From: Plantactinospora mayteni
GTDB lineage: Bacteria > Actinomycetota > Actinomycetes > Mycobacteriales > Micromonosporaceae
NCBI RefSeq assembly: GCF_016862935.1
Contig: NZ_BONX01000007.1
Location: forward strand, 186,001 to 250,000
Direction of reading: 5' to 3'
Length of the DNA stretch: 64,000 nucleotides
Shown here in pieces: positions 17,299-25,323 of this stretch. Each line of letters opens with the position of its first letter. Positions within the stretch are counted from its first letter, which is position 1. The notes under the pieces were generated by a model. That model did not search any database and was not told where the DNA came from. It worked only from the letters and a program-made list of their open reading frames with translations. Position numbers and translations under genes: made by a program.

Positions 17299-17315
17299 AA
17301 CGAGGAGAAGATTCA

Positions 17316-17966
17316 GTGCAACTCGAAGTGTGGTCCGACATCGTCTGCCCTTGGTGCTACCTCGGGAAGCGGCGCCTGGACACGGCACTCGGGCAGTTCG
17401 AGCACGCCGACGAGGTCGAGGTCGTCTGGCGCAGCTTCCAACTCGACCCGTCGTACCCCAAGGGGGAGCCCCGACCGGTGCCGGAGGCGCTACGGGAGAA
17501 GCTCGGCGCCTCGTCGGCCCAGGTCGCCGCGATGCAGGGGCACGTGACCTCGCTCGCCGCCGAGGAGGGGCTGGACTACCACCTCGACCGGTCGATCATG
17601 GCGAACACCTTCGACGCGCACCGGCTGACCCACCTGGCCCGGGAGCACGGGCTCGGCACGGAGATGCACGAGCGGCTGATGCGGGCCAACCTGATCGAGG
17701 GGGAGAACGTCGACGACTCCGAGACCCTGGTCCGGCTCGCCACCGAGGTCGGGATACCAGCCGAGGCGGCCCGCCGGGTACTGGCCGGCGACGAGTACGC
17801 CAAGGACGTCGATGCGGACATCCGGCAGGCCCGGGCGTTCGGCGCGAACGGGGTGCCGTTCTTCGTGCTGGACCGCAAGTACGGCATCTCCGGCGCGCAG
17901 CCGACCGAGGCGTTCCTCTCCGCCCTGCGTACCGCCCACCAGGACTCGGCGGCCGGCGCCCGCTGA
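17316..17966 (+). CDS. DsbA-family (FrnE-like) thiol oxidoreductase
   Basis: This cytoplasmic thioredoxin-fold protein has 216 residues. The active-site pair is CPWC at residues 11-14 (VWSDIVCPWCYLGKRRLDTAL), followed by the DsbA helical insertion and the C-terminal GVPFFVLDRKYGISGAQPTEAF, with cis-Pro in GVP. This is the FrnE/polyketide-isomerase branch of the DsbA family. There is no signal peptide. I chose GTG 17316 because GAGGAG lies just upstream and because the frame upstream runs into the small gene. It belongs with HxlR and the Cys-rich small protein, suggesting a thiol or electrophile stress unit. Confidence 0.9.
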   Translation: MQLEVWSDIVCPWCYLGKRRLDTALGQFEHADEVEVVWRSFQLDPSYPKGEPRPVPEALREKLGASSAQVAAMQGHVTSLAAEEGLDYHLDRSIMANTFDAHRLTHLAREHGLGTEMHERLMRANLIEGENVDDSETLVRLATEVGIPAEAARRVLAGDEYAKDVDADIRQARAFGANGVPFFVLDRKYGISGAQPTEAFLSALRTAHQDSAAGAR

Positions 17967-18062
17967 CCCGGTCGGCGCTGTTCAGGTCGACGTGTCCACT
18001 GTGCGAGGTCGGGTCCGGTCGGCGGTGGCCGGCCGGATCCGACCCGAGGGGATCGACTAGGG

Positions 18063-19139
18063 TCACCCGGCATGGGCGCTATCAAGCCGTGGCATCTGCT
18101 GACCCTCCTCTGCGTCGTGTCGCTCGCCGTCGTGGTGGCCGGCGCGGCCTGGTTCGCCATGCGGCGCCGTTGACCGCAGCCGACGCGCCACAGCAGCCGA
18201 CCGCTTCCCGAGCCCGGTCGCGCGGCCGATGCCGGAGGCCCGACGCGCCGACGCGGAGTGCACCGCCAGGGCGTTGGTCGTCACGATGACGGCGATTCCC
18301 GCCCACTCGTGCGGTGCGAGGAGTTGACCGAGGATCACGATGCCGGCCAGCGCGGCGAGTACCGGGTGCACGCTCATGAACACCCCGAAGAGTCGGGCCG
18401 GGACGGTACGCAGCGCGACCAGGTCGGCGGCGTACGGCACGACCGAGCTGAGTACGCCCGCCGCGACCGCGTAGAGGATCGCGGTACCGTCCAGGCGCCC
18501 CCGGGCGAGCAGGACCGCCGCGACCGGCAGGTAGAGCGTCGCCGACACCAGGGTCGCCGCGGCCGGCGCCTCCAGACCCGGCAGGCGGGTGCCCAGCAGC
18601 CGGTTGAGCAGGATGTACGCCGCCCAGCACGCCGCCGCGAGCAGCCCGAGCCCGACGCCGAGGTAGTCGCTGGCCGGGCCGGGCAGGACCAGGACGTACA
18701 CGCCGAGGCAGGCGCCGGCCGCGCAGAGCAGGTCGAGCCGGGTTCGTGAGCCGGCCAGCGCGACGGCGAGCGGACCGAGGAACTCCAGGGTGACGGCCAG
18801 GCCGAGCCCGATCCGGTCGATCGCGGTGTAGAGGCTGAGGTTCATCGTCGCGAAGACCAGCCCGAGCAGCAGCGTCGGCCACCACTGCGGCCAGGTGAAG
18901 CGGCGCAGGTTCGGCCGGGCCACCGGCCACAGCACCGCCGCCGCGACGAACTGCCGTACGGCGACGACACCGGCCGGGCCGAGCGTGCCGAACGCGTGCG
19001 CGCCCAGCGCGGCCCCGACCTGGTTGCTCGTACCGCTGCCGATCATCGTGGCGATTCCGCGCAGCATCGACCCGCGCCTCGGGCCGGCCGGTGCGGACGT
19101 GGCCCGGTCGGCGGGTCCGCCCGTGCTCTCGGTGGTCAT
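18063..19139 (-). CDS. EamA/RhtA-type metabolite exporter
   Basis: This is a drug/metabolite-superfamily transporter with two EamA domains and about ten membrane helices over residues 28-290. Conserved pieces include GPAGVVAVRQFVAAAVLWP, LYTAIDRIGLGLAVTLEFLGPL and the second-domain LFGVFMSVHPVLAALAGIVILGQ, the pattern of RhtA (threonine/homoserine exporter). The 358-residue protein ends in a charged tail of about 60 residues (RRLRSTAPHGEPGRAGHHDGERHDAEEG) with no family equivalent. That tail lies opposite a small convergent membrane ORF, so its length may come from reading through antisense coding sequence. The gene is divergent from a LysR regulator, its probable controller. Confidence 0.88.
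   Translation of the reverse strand: MTTESTGGPADRATSAPAGPRRGSMLRGIATMIGSGTSNQVGAALGAHAFGTLGPAGVVAVRQFVAAAVLWPVARPNLRRFTWPQWWPTLLLGLVFATMNLSLYTAIDRIGLGLAVTLEFLGPLAVALAGSRTRLDLLCAAGACLGVYVLVLPGPASDYLGVGLGLLAAACWAAYILLNRLLGTRLPGLEAPAAATLVSATLYLPVAAVLLARGRLDGTAILYAVAAGVLSSVVPYAADLVALRTVPARLFGVFMSVHPVLAALAGIVILGQLLAPHEWAGIAVIVTTNALAVHSASARRASGIGRATGLGKRSAAVARRLRSTAPHGEPGRAGHHDGERHDAEEGQQMPRLDSAHAG
18072..18173 (+). CDS. 33-residue single-helix membrane protein
   Basis: The reading frame MGAIKPWHLLTLLCVVSLAV continues into a full membrane helix and ends AMRRR. A short start ending in KPWH, one helix of about 22 residues and a basic C-terminus form a layout I recall in small actinobacterial membrane proteins. 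It lies entirely within the 3' end of the exporter gene on the other strand, a tail-to-tail overlap. There is no strong ribosome site. Function unknown. Confidence 0.6.
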   Translation: MGAIKPWHLLTLLCVVSLAVVVAGAAWFAMRRR

Positions 19140-19194
19140 GGCTTCAGTGTCGGCGCCGCCGATCGATGCGAGAAATGCACCGGCAGTCGCAGCT

Positions 19195-19209
19195 ATACGC
19201 TGGGCGTAT
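19195..19209. promoter_or_regulatory. Candidate LysR operator over the LysR start codon
   Basis: ATACGC-TGG-GCGTAT is a perfect inverted repeat that includes the first two bases of the LysR ATG and lies in the short gap to the divergent exporter. It fits the T-N11-A style of LysR sites. Confidence 0.5.
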
Positions 19210-20119
19210 GGATGTCGCTGCGGGTACGGATGTGCAGGTGCGTCAACTCCGGGCCCTCGTCGCGGTGGTCGACGCCGGCACCTTCACCGACGCGGCTGCC
19301 GTCCTCGGGGTCTCCCAGGCGGCCGTCTCGCGCTCCGTCACCGCGCTGGAGGCCGCGCTCGGCGCCCGCCTGCTGCAACGGACCACCCGCAGCGTCTCGC
19401 TCACCGTCACCGGCAGCCGCGTGCTCGCCGGTGCGCGCCGCGTCCTCGACGAGGTCGCCCACCTGCGACGGATCGTCGAGGAGTCCCGTACCGAACTGCG
19501 GGTCGGCTACGCCTGGGCGGCGCTGGGCAAGCACACCCGGCGGCTCCAGAAGACCTGGCTCGCCGCCCATCCCCGGGTGCCGCTCGTGTTCGTGCACTCC
19601 AACACCCCGACCGGCGGACTCAGCGAGGGTACCGCCGACGTCGCCGTGATCCGCCGGCCCCTGACCGATCGCCGCTTCGACACCGCCCTGGTCGGGGTGG
19701 AGGCCCGGTACGCCGCCGTGGCCACCGACAACCCGCTGGCGCGGCGACGATCGGTGCGGATCGCCGACATCGTCAGGTACACCGTCGCGATCGACAGCCG
19801 TACCGGCACGACCACGCCCGCGCTCTGGCGGCCGGGCGCGGCGCCGCCGGCGATCCGTACCACGCACGGTGTCGACGAATGGCTGACCCTCATCGCCGCC
19901 GGGCAGGCCGTCGGCATCACCTCGGAAGCCACCGCCAACCAGAACCCCAGGCCCGGGGTGGCCTACCGCGCCGTCCGCGACGCGCAGCCGATCCCGGTCT
20001 GGCTCGCCTGGTGGAAGGACGACCCGCCCGCCCAGCTCAGCGAACTCGTCAACCTGACCTGCGAGGTCTACCGCGCCGGTCGCCCTGCACGGGGTCAGCT
20101 CGACCGCAACCCGAGTTAG
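19208..20119 (+). CDS. LysR-family transcriptional regulator
   Basis: This 303-residue regulator has a helix-turn-helix at about residues 8-67 (QVRQLRALVAVVDAGTFTDAAAVLGVSQAAVSRSVTALEAALGARLLQRTTRSVSLT), followed by a substrate-binding domain reaching the end. ATG 19208 is the start; the frame is open further upstream but runs into the divergent exporter. The close divergent layout is the classic arrangement for a LysR factor controlling the adjacent exporter. The ligand is unknown. Confidence 0.9.
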   Translation: MDVAAGTDVQVRQLRALVAVVDAGTFTDAAAVLGVSQAAVSRSVTALEAALGARLLQRTTRSVSLTVTGSRVLAGARRVLDEVAHLRRIVEESRTELRVGYAWAALGKHTRRLQKTWLAAHPRVPLVFVHSNTPTGGLSEGTADVAVIRRPLTDRRFDTALVGVEARYAAVATDNPLARRRSVRIADIVRYTVAIDSRTGTTTPALWRPGAAPPAIRTTHGVDEWLTLIAAGQAVGITSEATANQNPRPGVAYRAVRDAQPIPVWLAWWKDDPPAQLSELVNLTCEVYRAGRPARGQLDRNPS

Positions 20120-20165
20120 GTCGCGGCACCGGGATCAGGCGGGCGGAAAGTCGAACTCGCCGTCC

Positions 20166-20468
20166 TTGGCGCCGGCGCCCCGCTACCTCATCCACCTCCC
20201 CGCGACCAGCGCCGACCTCGCCGGGGCGGTCGACCTGGCGTACGCGCTCGCCCGGTCGCTCGGCTTCCTGCCGGAGATCGACGCGGGGGAGACCACGGTC
20301 TGCGCGGAGGACGCGCCGCACGTACGCCATCGGGTCTGTTGTGACCTGCTGGTGCCCGGTGGCCAGCGCTGCGGCCTGCGGACCGACCACGACGGAGACT
20401 GTGCCGCCGAGCCTGCGGACGGTCAGCTCTCCGGCAGCGGTGGCAGCGGGCCGACGATCCGCTCGTAG
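20166..20468 (+). CDS. Hypothetical 100-residue protein
   Basis: A reading frame from TTG 20166 gives 100 residues. The first half looks like a real domain (PRYLIHLPATSADLAGAVDLAYALARSLGFLPEIDAGETTVCAEDAPHVRHRVCCDLLVPGGQRCGL), with several cysteines (VCAED, RVCCDLL, QRCGLR, GDCAAE) that could bind metal. The end is Gly/Ser-rich and overlaps the 3' end of the convergent TetR gene by 46 bases. The start is unusual and has no good ribosome site, so the true start may differ. Family not recognised. Confidence 0.45.
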   Translation: MAPAPRYLIHLPATSADLAGAVDLAYALARSLGFLPEIDAGETTVCAEDAPHVRHRVCCDLLVPGGQRCGLRTDHDGDCAAEPADGQLSGSGGSGPTIRS

Positions 20469-21076
20469 GTCCGGGCCAGCCCGTCGATCAGGGCGTCCAG
20501 GCCGAGCGCGAAGGCACCCTCGTCGACGCTCTGCTGGTGCTCCGCGAGCCGGTGCGCCTGGCCGAGATGCGGATAGCGGGCGGCGTAGAGCCGCGGGTCC
20601 TCGACGAAGCCCCGGGCGAACGAGCCGAGTGCCGAACCGGCCACGAAATAGCGCATCAGCGCGCCGATGTGGGTGGCCCGGGCTGGTGGCCAGCCGGCCT
20701 TCACCAGCCCGCCGTAGACGGCGTCCGCCATTGCCAGCGCCGCCGGTCGCCGCCCCGGCCCCTGCGCCAGGTACGGCACGATGTTGCTGTGCGCGGCCAG
20801 CGCCTGCCGGTAGGAGTGCCCCCACAGCCGCAGTGCGTCCCGCCAGTCGTGGCTGGCGAAGTAGGAGACGTCGACCTCTGCCGTGATGGCGTCGGCTACC
20901 GCGTCGAGGATCTCGTCCTTGTTCGCGAAGTGGTTGTAGAGCGACGGGCCACGCACCCCGAGTACGGCCGCGAGCCGGCGGGTGGAGAGCGCCTCCAGCC
21001 CCTCGGCGTCGACGAGCGCGGCGGCGGCGTCGACGATCCGCTGCCGGCTCAACAGGGCCTGGCGGGGTCGCGGCAT
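20423..21076 (-). CDS. TetR-family regulator
   Basis: This 217-residue regulator has a TetR helix-turn-helix at about residues 8-55 (SRQRIVDAAAALVDAEGLEALSTRRLAAVLGVRGPSLYNHFANKDEILDAVADAI) and a helical ligand domain. I chose ATG 21076 because AAGGAGGG lies about ten bases upstream. The frame runs on to 21301, but that part is the translation of tandem repeats. It is divergent from a fabG/acyl-CoA dehydrogenase/maoC operon and probably represses it in response to an acyl-CoA. A perfect inverted repeat in the shared region is the likely operator. Confidence 0.88.
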   Translation of the reverse strand: MPRPRQALLSRQRIVDAAAALVDAEGLEALSTRRLAAVLGVRGPSLYNHFANKDEILDAVADAITAEVDVSYFASHDWRDALRLWGHSYRQALAAHSNIVPYLAQGPGRRPAALAMADAVYGGLVKAGWPPARATHIGALMRYFVAGSALGSFARGFVEDPRLYAARYPHLGQAHRLAEHQQSVDEGAFALGLDALIDGLARTYERIVGPLPPLPES

Positions 21077-21093
21077 GCTCGGTCGCCCTCCTT

Positions 21094-21153
21094 CTCGGTG
21101 GCCTGGATCCGCTCCGATGCCGGCTCGGTGGCCTGGATCCGCTCCGATGCCGG
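21094..21153. repeat. Exact 30-bp tandem duplication
   Basis: CTCGGTGGCCTGGATCCGCT plus CCGATGCCGG occurs twice in perfect head-to-tail copies, directly upstream of the tetR ribosome site. Perfect identity implies a recent duplication. Confidence 0.9.
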
Positions 21154-21157
21154 ACGC

Positions 21158-21238
21158 GTCCGGCGTCCGGCTCGCTGGCGGACCGGGCTCGTCCGGTGTC
21201 CGAACTCGCTGGCAGATCGGACTCGTCCGGTGTCCGGG
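21158..21238. repeat. 33/34-bp imperfect tandem repeat
   Basis: Two diverged copies beginning GTCCGG(C/T)GTCCG (21158-21190 and 21191-21224) and a third partial copy (21225-21238) continue the repetitive leader between tetR and the fabG operon. Confidence 0.7.
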
Positions 21239-21271
21239 CCGGCCGGGGGACTGGCGCGGAAAAACTTCCAG

Positions 21272-21284
21272 CGCTAGTTTAGCG
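21272..21284. promoter_or_regulatory. Candidate TetR operator
   Basis: CGCTA-GTT-TAGCG is a perfect inverted repeat in the AT-richer part of the divergent region, about 100 bases before the fabG-like start. This is the probable binding site of the divergent TetR protein; assignment by position. Confidence 0.55.
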
Positions 21285-21384
21285 GGCAACGGCCGGGACA
21301 CCGCCGGCCCGGGTGTCCGGAGGGGGCGCTTCGCTTCGAGGAAGCCCGCCAGGTCACCCGTTATCCACCAGCGAGGAGTGCAAC

Positions 21385-22143
21385 GTGGGCAGATTCGCCG
21401 ACCGGGTCGCCGTGGTCACCGGGGCGGCCCAGGGGATCGGGGCGGCCACCGCGCGGCGGTTGGCCGCCGAGGGCGCCACCGTGGCCGTCGTGGACCTGGC
21501 CGTCGAGCGGGCGCGGCAGACCGCCGACGAGATCGTCCAGGCCGGCGGAAAGGCCAGCGGGTACGGCTGCGACGTCACCGACGGCGCGGCGGTGGCGGCC
21601 ACCTTCGACGAGGTCGTCGCGGCGTACGGCCGGCTCGACGTACTGGTGAACAACGCCGGGATCACCCGGGACAACCTGCTGTTCAAGATGCCGGCCGACG
21701 AGTGGGACGCGGTACTCACCACCAACCTGACCAGCATGTTCCACTGCTGCCAGGCGGCACAGCGGCACATGGTGCCGGCGAAGTACGGCCGGATCGTCAA
21801 CCTCAGCAGCCGCTCCGCGCTCGGCAACCGGGGCCAGGTCAACTACGCGGCGGCCAAGGCCGGGGTGCAGGGGCTCACCGCCACCCTCGCGATCGAACTC
21901 GGCCCCTTCAACATCGGCGTCAACGCGGTCGCGCCGGGCTACATCGCCACCGCGATGACCGCGGCCACCGCCGAGCGGGTCGGTGCCACCCCGGCCGAGC
22001 ACCAGAAGTACGCGGCGGAGCAGACCCCGCTGCGCCGGGTCGGCCAGCCGGAGGAGGTCGCCGCGGTGATCGCCTTCCTGGCCAGCGACGACGCCTCCTA
22101 CGTCAGCGGCCAGACGCTCTATGTCAACGGTGGTGCGCGCTAA
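21385..22143 (+). CDS. fabG: Short-chain dehydrogenase/reductase, FabG type
   Basis: This 252-residue NAD(P)-dependent 3-oxoacyl or 3-hydroxyacyl reductase has the cofactor motif TGAAQGIG near residue 13, NNAG, and the catalytic Ser/Tyr/Lys in NLSSRSALGNRGQVNYAAAKAG. It ends in the typical SGQTLYVNGG. GTG 21385 follows GAGGAG. The next genes are an acyl-CoA dehydrogenase and a MaoC hydratase, so it probably acts on an acyl-CoA in a beta-oxidation-like or branched/alicyclic acid route rather than in primary fatty acid synthesis. The exact substrate cannot be inferred. Confidence 0.88.
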   Translation: MGRFADRVAVVTGAAQGIGAATARRLAAEGATVAVVDLAVERARQTADEIVQAGGKASGYGCDVTDGAAVAATFDEVVAAYGRLDVLVNNAGITRDNLLFKMPADEWDAVLTTNLTSMFHCCQAAQRHMVPAKYGRIVNLSSRSALGNRGQVNYAAAKAGVQGLTATLAIELGPFNIGVNAVAPGYIATAMTAATAERVGATPAEHQKYAAEQTPLRRVGQPEEVAAVIAFLASDDASYVSGQTLYVNGGAR

Positions 22144-22159
22144 CTCGAGAGGAGGACGG

Positions 22160-23332
22160 ATGGACTTCTCGCTCGGTGACGAGGAACGGGCGATCCGGGA
22201 CACCGCCCGGGCCTTCATCCGCAACGAGGTGATGCCGCTGGAGCCGGAGGTACTGCGCCGGGAACGGGCCCACCAGCCCGGGCTGCACCGCGACGAACTG
22301 CGGGAACTCCAACGCAAGGCGAAGGCGTTCGGCTTCTGGGGCCTGGACACCCCGGAGGAGTACGGCGGGATGGCGCTGCCCGCCGTCACCCAGTCGCTGA
22401 TCTGGACGGAGATCGGGCGCAGCTTCGTACCGTTCCGGTTCGGCGGCGAGGCGGACAACATCCTCTTCGAGGCCGACCCGGCGCAGCGGGCGGAGTTCCT
22501 GGTCCCGACCATCGAGGGTGAGCGGGTCTCCTGTTTCGCCATCACCGAACCGGGCGCCGGCTCGGACGTGGCCAACATCCGGCTGCGGGCCCGGCGCGAC
22601 GGCGACGACTGGGTACTGAACGGCGAGAAGACATTCATCACCAACGGCAACGACGCGGACTTCGCCATCGTCGTCGCGGTGACCGACCCGGAGCGGAAGG
22701 TGCACGACGGCGGCGCGACCGCGTTCCTGGTGGACCGGGCGATGGGCTGGACGTCCGCACCCATCCAGACGATGGGGGAGGGCGGGCCAGCGTCGCTGGT
22801 ATTCGACGACGTACGCGTGCCGCACCGCAACATCCTCGGCGAGCTGGGCCAGGGCTTCAGCCTCGGCATGCGCTGGATCGGCAAGGGACGTTACCTGATC
22901 CCGTCGCACGCCCTCGGCATCGCCGAACGCGCCCTCGGGATGGCGATCGACTACGCCAACACCCGGGAGACCTTCGGCAGGCCGATCGGCGCCAACCAGG
23001 CGATCCAGTGGATGATCGCGGACTCGGAGACCGAGCTGGAGGCGGCCCGCTGGCTGGTGCTCCAGGCCGCCTGGACGGTCGACGCCGGGCGCGACTCCCG
23101 ACACGCCAGCTCGATGGCGAAGCTCTACGGCGCGGGCATGGTCAACCGGGTGGTCGACCGGGTGATGCAGATCCACGGTGGCATGGGCTACACCCGGGAG
23201 CTGCCGATCGAACGCTGGTACCGGCAGGTCCGGCTGCTGCGCATCTTCGAGGGCACGGACGAGATGCAACGACTGATCATCTCGCGGGACCTGCTCCGCG
23301 GTTACACCAAGCTCGGAGGGCACCTGGGATGA
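22160..23332 (+). CDS. Acyl-CoA dehydrogenase
   Basis: This FAD enzyme introduces a double bond next to the CoA thioester. The 390-residue protein has the three ACAD domains: helical N-terminus, beta domain with FAITEPGAGSDVANIRLRARR and GEKTFITNG, and a C-terminal helical domain with the base Glu364 in RIFEGTDEMQR. VDRVMQIHGGMGYTRELPIERWYRQVR matches short/branched-chain members. ATG 22160 follows AGAGGAGG. It sits 16 bases after fabG and overlaps maoC by four bases, so the three form one transcription unit. Confidence 0.93.
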   Translation: MDFSLGDEERAIRDTARAFIRNEVMPLEPEVLRRERAHQPGLHRDELRELQRKAKAFGFWGLDTPEEYGGMALPAVTQSLIWTEIGRSFVPFRFGGEADNILFEADPAQRAEFLVPTIEGERVSCFAITEPGAGSDVANIRLRARRDGDDWVLNGEKTFITNGNDADFAIVVAVTDPERKVHDGGATAFLVDRAMGWTSAPIQTMGEGGPASLVFDDVRVPHRNILGELGQGFSLGMRWIGKGRYLIPSHALGIAERALGMAIDYANTRETFGRPIGANQAIQWMIADSETELEAARWLVLQAAWTVDAGRDSRHASSMAKLYGAGMVNRVVDRVMQIHGGMGYTRELPIERWYRQVRLLRIFEGTDEMQRLIISRDLLRGYTKLGGHLG

Positions 23333-23799
23333 GGACGTTCGCCTCGTTGACGGAACTCGCCGGGGCGGTCGGCGAGCAGTTCGGCCCCGGCCCGTGGCAC
23401 CGGATCGAGCAGGACCGGGTGAACGCGTTCGCCGACGCGACCGGCGACCACCAGTGGATCCACGTCGACCCGGAGCGGGCGGCCACCGGCCCGTACGGCA
23501 CGACCGTCGCGCACGGTTTCCTCACCCTCTCCCTGCTGCCGGTGCTGGTACGCGACCTCTACCGGGTCGAGGGGATCCGGATGGGGATCAACTACGGGCT
23601 GAACCGGGTGCGGTTTCCGGCACCGCTGCGTACCGGTGACGCGGTCCGGGTCAGCGCCGAACTGCTCCAGGTCGATCCGGTACCCGGCGGCGGGGTGCAG
23701 GTGACCATCCGGGTCACCGTCGAGCCGGAACGGGGTGGCAAGCCGTGCTGCGTCGCCGAGACGGTCACCCGGCTCTACACGGAGGAGGAGCCCGGCTGA
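23329..23799 (+). CDS. MaoC-like (R)-enoyl-CoA hydratase
   Basis: This 156-residue hot-dog-fold protein has the hydratase-2 motif DATGDHQWIHVDPERAATGPYGTTVAHGFLTLSL, with catalytic Asp40 and His45. It would add water to the enoyl-CoA made by the neighbouring acyl-CoA dehydrogenase, and the FabG-like enzyme could oxidise the product. ATG 23329 overlaps the preceding TGA (ATGA), and the frame is open further upstream only as antisense-like sequence within the dehydrogenase gene. Confidence 0.9.
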   Translation: MRTFASLTELAGAVGEQFGPGPWHRIEQDRVNAFADATGDHQWIHVDPERAATGPYGTTVAHGFLTLSLLPVLVRDLYRVEGIRMGINYGLNRVRFPAPLRTGDAVRVSAELLQVDPVPGGGVQVTIRVTVEPERGGKPCCVAETVTRLYTEEEPG

Positions 23800-23820
23800 C
23801 CCAGACGCTCCCGACGCAGT

Positions 23821-23852
23821 CTTGTACAGTCGTACTAGTACTTCTGTACAAG
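23821..23852. promoter_or_regulatory. 32-bp palindromic operator of the SMR pump
   Basis: CTTGTACAG, 14 bases, then CTGTACAAG: perfect nine-base arms, with GTACTAGTAC as a second palindrome inside. It ends 20 bases before the SMR start and is far more AT-rich than its surroundings. TTGTAC in the left arm could serve as a -35. It is the likely target of the TetR protein encoded downstream. Confidence 0.75.
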
Positions 23853-23872
23853 ACCGATCGGAGGATGTTGTG

Positions 23873-24199
23873 GTGGCGTACCTTTTCCTGTTCGCGGCGA
23901 TCGGTGCCGAGGTCTTCGCGACCAGTACTCTCAAGGCGACCCACGGGTTCACCCGGCTCTGGCCGACGGTGGCCTGCCTGGCCGGCTACGTGGTCTCCTT
24001 CGCGGCGCTCTCCCAGGCGATCCGACAGGTACCGGTCGGCGTCGCCTACGCCATCTGGTCCGGCCTGGGTACGGCGGCGATCGTCGCCATCGGCGCGACC
24101 TTCCTCGGTGAGCCGGTCACTCCGGCCAAGATCGCCGGGATCGGCCTGATCGTCGCCGGGGTCGTGGTGCTCAACGTCGGAGGGGGAGTGGCGCATTGA
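23873..24199 (+). CDS. Small multidrug resistance (SMR) efflux protein
   Basis: This 108-residue, four-helix proton-coupled exporter of the EmrE/QacE family has the essential membrane Glu13 (FAAIGAEVFATSTLK), the conserved QVPVGVAYAIWSGLG, and a last helix ending VAGVVVLNVGG. I chose GTG 23873 because GGAGG (23860-23864) is eight bases upstream; the adjacent GTG 23870 is a close alternative. A large palindrome lies just before it and a TetR gene follows, forming an inducible efflux unit for cationic compounds. Confidence 0.92.
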   Translation: MAYLFLFAAIGAEVFATSTLKATHGFTRLWPTVACLAGYVVSFAALSQAIRQVPVGVAYAIWSGLGTAAIVAIGATFLGEPVTPAKIAGIGLIVAGVVVLNVGGGVAH

Positions 24200-24236
24200 C
24201 CGACCGTCGACCCGAGCGCGGACGGGGACTGACACC

Positions 24237-24791
24237 GTGACCGCCCGTCGCCCGCAGCGCAGCCGCGACCCGGAGGGCCGCCGCGCGGCACTGGCCACCG
24301 CCGCCATCGAAGTGATCGCCGAGGTGGGCATCGCCCGGACCACCCATCGGGCGGTCGCGGCCCGGGCCGGCCTGCCGCTGGGCGCCACCACCTATTACTT
24401 CCCGAGCCTGGACGACCTGGTCGCCGCCGGTCTGGCCGTGGCCACCGAGGCGCTCGGCGCCGAGCTGCGCTCCTGGGCCGAGCGACTCGACACCGCCGAG
24501 GACCTTCCGGGCGCCCTGATCGGGCTGGTCGAGGCATACCTGACGGACCGGCGGCGGGCCCGGCTGGAGTACGACCTCTACCTCGCGGCGGCCCGCGATC
24601 CCGCGCTGCGTCCGCTCGCCGAAGGCTGCCTGCACGGCTTCCGTGACCTGCTGGAACCGAGGCTCGGCCCCGAGGCGGCCCGGGTCGTCGTCGCGCTACT
24701 GGACGGGGCGATGCTCCAGGCCCTGGTCACCGACACCGACCTCGACGGCCCGGCCCTGACCGCCGCGATCCGCCGCCTCCACCCCCGCTGA
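24237..24791 (+). CDS. TetR-family regulator of the SMR pump
   Basis: This 184-residue TetR protein has a helix-turn-helix at about residues 12-60 (RRAALATAAIEVIAEVGIARTTHRAVAARAGLPLGATTYYFPSLDDLVAAGL) and a helical C-terminal domain. It begins at GTG 24237, 37 bases after the SMR stop, so both are probably on one transcript. It presumably represses the pair through the 32-bp palindrome. Confidence 0.88.
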   Translation: MTARRPQRSRDPEGRRAALATAAIEVIAEVGIARTTHRAVAARAGLPLGATTYYFPSLDDLVAAGLAVATEALGAELRSWAERLDTAEDLPGALIGLVEAYLTDRRRARLEYDLYLAAARDPALRPLAEGCLHGFRDLLEPRLGPEAARVVVALLDGAMLQALVTDTDLDGPALTAAIRRLHPR

Positions 24792-24835
24792 TCCCAACCT
24801 GCCGTCCGGAGCCACCCGTAGACACCCGGGCGCGT

Positions 24836-24890
24836 CAAGATTCATGGCGAACTGTGGTTCGCCCGGCGCCCCAACTCGCCAAGAATCTTG
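24836..24890. terminator. Bidirectional hairpin terminator
   Basis: CAAGATTCATGGCGA and TCGCCAAGAATCTTG pair over 15 bases with one mismatch around a 25-base loop, between the convergent TetR and YjbR-like genes. Confidence 0.7.
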
Positions 24891-24914
24891 GGCGCCTGGC
24901 GCCGGCGGCGGCGG

Positions 24915-25265
24915 TCAGGGCGTTGGGCGGTCGCGTTTCGGCAGCTTGGCGACGACCGCGGAATAGGAGGCGTCGACCGCCTCCCGTAGCTCGTCGTCGG
25001 GGATTCCGGCACCGAGCCGCAGGCTGTTCCAGCCGGACCGGCCGATGTAGGCCAGCGCCGAGGCGTCGTCCGGAAACCGGTGCAGCCACTCGTCGGCCAC
25101 CTCCCGGTTCGGGCCGCACTTGAGGCCGACGCTGGACCGTGACTCCTGGCCGAGGAAGGCGAAGATCTTCGGCCCCACCTTGACCACCACGTCGCCCTCC
25201 CACGGCTCGTCCTGCCAGGCGCCCGGCTTGGCCAGGCAGTAGGCGAGCATCTCGGCCCAGGTCAC
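24915..25265 (-). CDS. MmcQ/YjbR-family DNA-binding-fold protein
   Basis: This 116-residue protein starts at GTG 25265 after GGGAGGA; the frame upstream to 25451 is only antisense of the next gene. Its layout matches the YjbR/CyaY-like family: VTWAEMLAYCLAKPGAWQDEPWEGDVVVKVGPKIFAFLGQ, then VGLKCGP and GWNSLRLGAGIPDDELREAVDASYSAVVAKLPKR. Members are cytoplasmic proteins with a double-wing fold; DNA binding is proposed but the function is unproven. Confidence 0.85.
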   Translation of the reverse strand: MTWAEMLAYCLAKPGAWQDEPWEGDVVVKVGPKIFAFLGQESRSSVGLKCGPNREVADEWLHRFPDDASALAYIGRSGWNSLRLGAGIPDDELREAVDASYSAVVAKLPKRDRPTP

Positions 25266-25323
25266 CGGCGTCCTCCCTGCGGATTGGTCGTCCCATCTTG
25301 ACAGACGACCTAGCCTCGGCGGG

